From the NCBI GenBank assembly GCA_023663135.1, contig JAMPIE010000007.1:1-64000 (forward strand): 64,000 nucleotides of DNA. The letters are read 5' to 3'. Below are positions 60,676-64,000 of the stretch, in pieces. A program made the translations under genes and the position numbers. Each line of letters opens with the position of its first letter. Position 1 is the first letter of the stretch. Under the pieces are notes generated by a model that was given only the letters and a program-made list of their open reading frames with translations, made no database searches and had not been told where the DNA came from. Source of the DNA: Alloprevotella sp. Lineage in GTDB: Bacteria; Bacteroidota; Bacteroidia; Bacteroidales; Muribaculaceae.

Positions 60676-62276
60676 TGCCTGTCACACTACCGCCGCGTAT
60701 CGACGGCACCCCCTCGCCCACCATCGGCCCCGGCCGCCAGACCGTCATAATCGGAGCCAACGGCGCCGGCAAGACCCGCTTTGCCCGCCGCTTAGGCGCC
60801 GACATCGCCAAGAGCTCGTCGCCGCGTCCCATATTCAATCTCTCGGCTCTCAAGGCCCTCTATGACACCCGTCCGGCCTCCGACTCCGTCGACACCCTAT
60901 ATGAAGCAACGGTGCCCGAGACCCGTCGCGACCCCGGGGCCACTCAGCTCGACCGCCTCATGGCCCTGCTGGTGCATGACGAGATGGTCAACCTTTTCAG
61001 CTACAAAGCCGCCCATGCAGCCGGCATGGCCGCCAAGCTCCAGCCTACGCGCCTCGACTCGGTGATTGCCCTCTGGCAAGAGATGTTTCCCGACAATCGC
61101 ATCCTCATCTCCAGCGGCAAGATGCTCTTCTCGCGCCCCGACGACAGCGACTCCACAGCCTATTCCGCGCCACAGCTCTCGGCCGGCGAGAAGGCGGTGA
61201 TTTATTATATAGGCGCTGCTCTCTATGCGCCCAAAGGAGCCGTGGTGATGGTAGAGAGCCCCGAGATGTTTCTCCATCCGTCGCTGATGCAAAGCCTCTG
61301 GAACAGGATAGAATTGCTCCGGCGCGACTGTGCTTTTGTCTATGTGACCCACGACCTGGACTTTGCCTCGTCGCGCTCCGATGCCTCGGCCATATGGGTG
61401 CGCCGCTTCGACCCCTCGATGGAGGCTTGGGACTATGAGCTGATGCCCCCCCACTCGCCGCTGGCCGATGGCGCCTACCTGGCCATCATGGGTTCGCGTA
61501 AGCCTGTGCTCTTCATTGAGGGCGACGGCATCCACTCCATCGATGCCCATCTCTATCCCCTGATTTTCAAGGATTACTCAGTGCAGAGCCTCGGGTCGTG
61601 TAACAAGGTGATAGAGGCCGTAAGGACCTTCAACGACCTCTCGACCTTCCACCACCTCGACTCGCGCGGCATCGTTGACCGCGACCGCCGCGACAACAAG
61701 GAGGTAAGCTATCTGCGTGCCAGGGGTATTATGGTGCCCGACGTGGCCGAGATTGAGAATATATTGATGCTCGAAGAGGTGGTCAGGGCCGTGGCCTCTT
61801 TCCGTCGCAAGGATGAAGGGAAGGTGTTTCAAAAGGTCAAGGCCTCGATAGTAAGCCAGTTTCGCAACGAGCTGCGCGCCCAGGCACTGATGCACACCCG
61901 CCATCGCGTGAAGCGCCTGATGGAATATCGCGTCGACGGCCGCTTTGCCAATATCAACACCTTTGAAGAGCATATCTCTCAGCTGGCCAAGGAGCTCAAC
62001 CCTCGCGGTCTCTATGAAGATTTTTGCCGCCAGTTTCGCTCATACGTGGCTGCGAGCGACTATGCCTCCATCCTCCGCGTCTATAATCAGAAGTCGATGC
62101 TCCCGGCCTCTAATGTGGCCGGTCTCTGCGGCCTCAAGGGTAAGGACGACTATATCAAGACCATCCTCCAGATGCTCCGCGACGAGAGCCACGGGGCCGA
62201 CCGCATTCGCCGCGCCGTGAGCCACTGCTTTGGCCTCGATGCCCCGGCTACAAATGTAAATAAGAAAACAGAATGA
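60675..62276 (+). CDS. Fused ABC-type ATPase and DUF4435 (TOPRIM-like) protein
   Basis: 533 residues in two parts. The first 270 are an ABC/AAA ATPase: Walker A GANGAGKT (27-33), signature LSAGEK (168-173), Walker B VVMVESPEMFLHP (190-202) and H-loop THD (225-227). The rest is DUF4435, TOPRIM-like, with Glu282 in FIEGDG, Asp335-Arg-Asp337 and Glu361. The same two domains make up the anti-phage PARIS system (AriA ATPase and AriB DUF4435, sometimes fused) and resemble OLD-family nucleases. The gene lies in a tight operon with core genes, so a housekeeping role is also possible. Confidence 0.75.
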   Translation: MPVTLPPRIDGTPSPTIGPGRQTVIIGANGAGKTRFARRLGADIAKSSSPRPIFNLSALKALYDTRPASDSVDTLYEATVPETRRDPGATQLDRLMALLVHDEMVNLFSYKAAHAAGMAAKLQPTRLDSVIALWQEMFPDNRILISSGKMLFSRPDDSDSTAYSAPQLSAGEKAVIYYIGAALYAPKGAVVMVESPEMFLHPSLMQSLWNRIELLRRDCAFVYVTHDLDFASSRSDASAIWVRRFDPSMEAWDYELMPPHSPLADGAYLAIMGSRKPVLFIEGDGIHSIDAHLYPLIFKDYSVQSLGSCNKVIEAVRTFNDLSTFHHLDSRGIVDRDRRDNKEVSYLRARGIMVPDVAEIENILMLEEVVRAVASFRRKDEGKVFQKVKASIVSQFRNELRAQALMHTRHRVKRLMEYRVDGRFANINTFEEHISQLAKELNPRGLYEDFCRQFRSYVAASDYASILRVYNQKSMLPASNVAGLCGLKGKDDYIKTILQMLRDESHGADRIRRAVSHCFGLDAPATNVNKKTE

Positions 62277-63139
62277 ACCCATGGATAGAGGCTATGCGCC
62301 TCCGCACTCTGCCGGTGTCGCTGGCCGGTGTGACCGCCGGAATTGCCTTGGCAGCGATGGCCGGCACGGTAAAAGTGGCCCCGGCCCTGCTCTGCCTCCT
62401 CTTTGCCCTCCTGGCCCAGGTGGCATCCAACTTTGCCAACGAGTATTTTGACTATCGCGACGGCCTCGATGCGCCGGGGCGTGTAGGCCCGCGGCGTGGG
62501 GTGACGGAAGGGGATATTACCCCCACAGCGATGAGACTGGCCACCTTTGCCACTCTCGGAGCGGCCTGCATTGTCGGATTGCTATTACTCCCCTATGGGG
62601 GCTGGTGGCTCATCCCGGCCGGCATTGCCGTGGCATTGGGCGTATTGGCTTATAGTGCCGGGCCTTATCCCCTATCGCGGCATGCCTTGGGGGAGGTGGC
62701 CGTGGTGGCTTTCTTCGGGCTGGCGCCGGTGACGCTCACCTGCCGCCTCGTGTCGGGGCAGTGGGGGGGTGCCGCGGTGTGGTCTGCCGCCTTGGGTATA
62801 GGGATTATGGGCGCGCTGGTGCTGGTGGTAAATAACTTTCGCGACCGCGAGGATGACTCCTCGTCGGGGAAGACAACGATAGCCACTCTCTGGCCTCGCC
62901 ACGTGATAATGCTCCTCTATCTTCTTGGGGGAGTAGCCGGCATCCTGCTCACACTCCCGGCCTGGCTTTGCCTCCCGCTCTGGTGGCTCATTGTGCCGGC
63001 GGCGGCGATGGCCGACCATTGGTGCAATTTCGTTGCCTTTGCTCGAGCCAAGGGACGAGGTTTTAACCCCCTGTTGGGGCGCACATCGCTCTTTATGGCT
63101 GCCCAAGCCTTGGCGCTCCTCCTCGCCTCCCTCACATAG
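62273..63139 (+). CDS. menA: 1,4-dihydroxy-2-naphthoate polyprenyltransferase
   Basis: 288 residues, about eight to nine membrane helices. Prenyltransferase Asp motifs NEYFDYRDGLD (near residues 60-70) and NNFRDREDD (about 187-195) bind the Mg-prenyl diphosphate. It attaches the isoprenoid chain to DHNA in menaquinone synthesis, supplying the quinone used by the cytochrome bd oxidase encoded at 35660-38405. Overlaps the ATPase gene by four bases (ATGA). Confidence 0.93.
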   Translation: MNPWIEAMRLRTLPVSLAGVTAGIALAAMAGTVKVAPALLCLLFALLAQVASNFANEYFDYRDGLDAPGRVGPRRGVTEGDITPTAMRLATFATLGAACIVGLLLLPYGGWWLIPAGIAVALGVLAYSAGPYPLSRHALGEVAVVAFFGLAPVTLTCRLVSGQWGGAAVWSAALGIGIMGALVLVVNNFRDREDDSSSGKTTIATLWPRHVIMLLYLLGGVAGILLTLPAWLCLPLWWLIVPAAAMADHWCNFVAFARAKGRGFNPLLGRTSLFMAAQALALLLASLT

Positions 63140-63229
63140 ACACAATTTTCCCCATCCGAAGTTAGTTTGCCGGACAGTCTCAAAATCGGCTGATAATGAG
63201 ACTTGAAGATAATCTACCCTATTCCAAGT

Positions 63230-63529
63230 TTATTCTGAGGCAAGCTCAAGCTGGTTTTGTATGAGGGTTAGATAATATCCACCTTTTTCAATCAGCCGGT
63301 TGTGTGTCCCCTGTTCAACAATGTGTCCGTGACGCATCACGATGATTAGGTCAGCATCGCGCACAGTGCTCAGGCGATGGGCTATGACCATTCGGGTCGA
63401 TCCGGCAAAGCGTCGGGCAATATTTTCGGTAATGCGCTGCTCAGTGTGGGCATCGAGGTTTGAGGTGGCTTCGTCGAGCATGATATAAGGTGGATGCTTA
63501 TATGCCAAGCGGGCCATCATCACCTCCAA
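63230..63529 (-). pseudogene. C-terminal fragment of an ABC exporter ATPase
   Basis: 99 codons carrying Walker B (YIMLDEATSNLD), the H-loop (VIAHRLSTVRDAD) and the normal exporter end (HNRLIEKGGYYLTL). The membrane domain, Walker A and most of the signature are missing. It joins the preceding radical SAM fragment at the short shared sequence GTGA (63520-63523). Exporters of this type, often with a leader peptidase domain, secrete bacteriocins and other ribosomal peptides. Confidence 0.85.
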
Positions 63530-63776
63530 AAAAAGAAACAGACAGATGTTTGAGCCTGTCGGATTGTAGTTTCCGATCGATCAATCGCTTAACCGCAACA
63601 ATAATATCACTGCCCATCATTGACCCATGGGAGTGGTTTTCGTAGCAATACCAACAGCGCAGATTACAGTCGAGTGTAGGATTGACAATGATTCCGAAAT
63701 AAGAAGGGTCGCGCTCTTGCTGCTTGAAAATCTCTATCAGTTCCGCAGATTCGTTGCGGTCATCAGAAACAATCAT
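63498..63776 (-). pseudogene. Internal fragment of a radical SAM/SPASM-type peptide maturase
   Basis: The fragment contains the radical SAM cluster motif NPTLDCNLRCWYCYEN (CxxxCxxC) and the following SFFGG, where the conserved sequence normally continues GGEP. From there the frame runs into the ABC exporter fragment and stops. No proper own start: the frame opens at ATG 63776 inside the end of the glycosyltransferase fragment. The motif set resembles enzymes that modify peptide natural products (grasp-with-spasm or similar clusters). Confidence 0.8.
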
Positions 63777-63888
63777 CAACTATCAGCAGCTCGAAGTCGG
63801 TGAAATTTTGCGCAAGTATACTGTCCATACATTGCCGCAGAAAATGTGCGGCATTATGCATCGACATTGCTACTGTGACACGTGGCAT
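63763..63888 (-). pseudogene. N-terminal fragment of a family 2 glycosyltransferase
   Basis: 41 codons from ATG 63888 encode the typical GT2 start: VTVAMSMHNAAHFLRQCMDS, then ILAQNFTDFELLIVDDC, after which the expected VDDCS-T-D pattern breaks at a stop (63763-63765). The rest of the enzyme is absent. It overlaps the radical SAM fragment, which follows in another frame. Confidence 0.8.
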
Positions 63889-63967
63889 AAGATGAATGGT
63901 TATGATATTTTGAAAATGAAGTATGATAGGAATGCTGCGAAAGAGATTGATGTCTCTCAGTTGGGCG

Positions 63968-63975
63968 CAAAGATA
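63968..63975 (-). promoter_or_regulatory. Promoter -7 box of the broken glycosyltransferase gene
   Basis: Minus-strand TATCTTTG, about 80 bases before ATG 63888. Nothing else is recognisable in 63889-64000. Confidence 0.45.
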
Positions 63976-64000
63976 ACCATTTTTTCTTTGTATCGTTACA

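Overview
The window is a gene-dense piece of a Bacteroidota chromosome, order Bacteroidales. A gut lineage such as Muribaculaceae fits best, but the sequence alone cannot fix the family. The evidence is Bacteroidales-type promoters (TTTG, 19-20 bp, then TAnnTTTG), starts mostly without Shine-Dalgarno sequences, and marker families (DUF4492-CydA-CydB, DUF2851, DUF3467, Bacteroidetes-type LptE, NigD-like and Oar-like TonB-dependent proteins, PurM of the roughly 390-residue type). Most of the DNA is GC-rich. A few visibly A+T-richer patches mark accessory DNA: 1939-3313, 41322-42118, 51240-53640 and the end beyond 63140.

Left part (1-8276): a membrane-anchored regulator-like lipoprotein, two paralogous small lipoproteins around a small secreted protein, a 1373-residue M60-type metalloprotease with a discoidin domain, and a SIMPL protein. 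From 8273 to 13194 on the minus strand lie cysS-queF-queC-dtd (tRNA charging, proofreading and queuosine precursor synthesis), DUF3467, a NigD-like lipoprotein and a LolD-type ATPase. From 13354 to 23181 come an MFS carrier, an AI-2E-type membrane protein, comM, the secG-TPR-lptE envelope cluster and nifJ. From 23489 to 29447 come an Arg/Gln/His-rich exported protein with a hairpin leader, nadE, a DUF3380 muramidase that seems to use a non-ATG start, pepD and an OmpH/Skp lipoprotein. One tRNA-Leu(UAA) follows at 29621-29704.

From 29844 to 45785 most genes are on the minus strand in operons: parE-coaD-S41 protease; gph-DUF4492-cydA-cydB-DUF2851-TM2 (cytochrome bd oxidase); and gltX-waaA-prmC. 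Between them sit a small plus-strand ABC ATPase/permease pair and an A+T-rich two-gene unit of unknown function (41322-41995). From 46010 the plus strand holds two unrecognised proteins, cdsA, purM, an MltF-like transglycosylase and a DUF3332 lipoprotein.

The clearest acquired DNA is at 51046-53806. A type II restriction-modification unit (a C5 cytosine methyltransferase split into two overlapping genes, plus a PD-(D/E)XK endonuclease) sits between two 150-bp direct copies of the DUF3332 3' end. This is the footprint of insertion with long target duplication. After it come an Oar-like TonB-dependent receptor, a beta-helix-like repeat protein, and an overlapping operon of L,D-transpeptidase, CMP-sugar-type cytidylyltransferase, a fused ABC-ATPase/DUF4435 (TOPRIM-like) protein resembling PARIS/OLD effectors, and menA. 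The window ends in a chain of three broken genes (start of a family-2 glycosyltransferase, middle of a radical SAM/SPASM peptide maturase, end of an ABC exporter), which looks like the collapsed remnant of a peptide-natural-product cluster.
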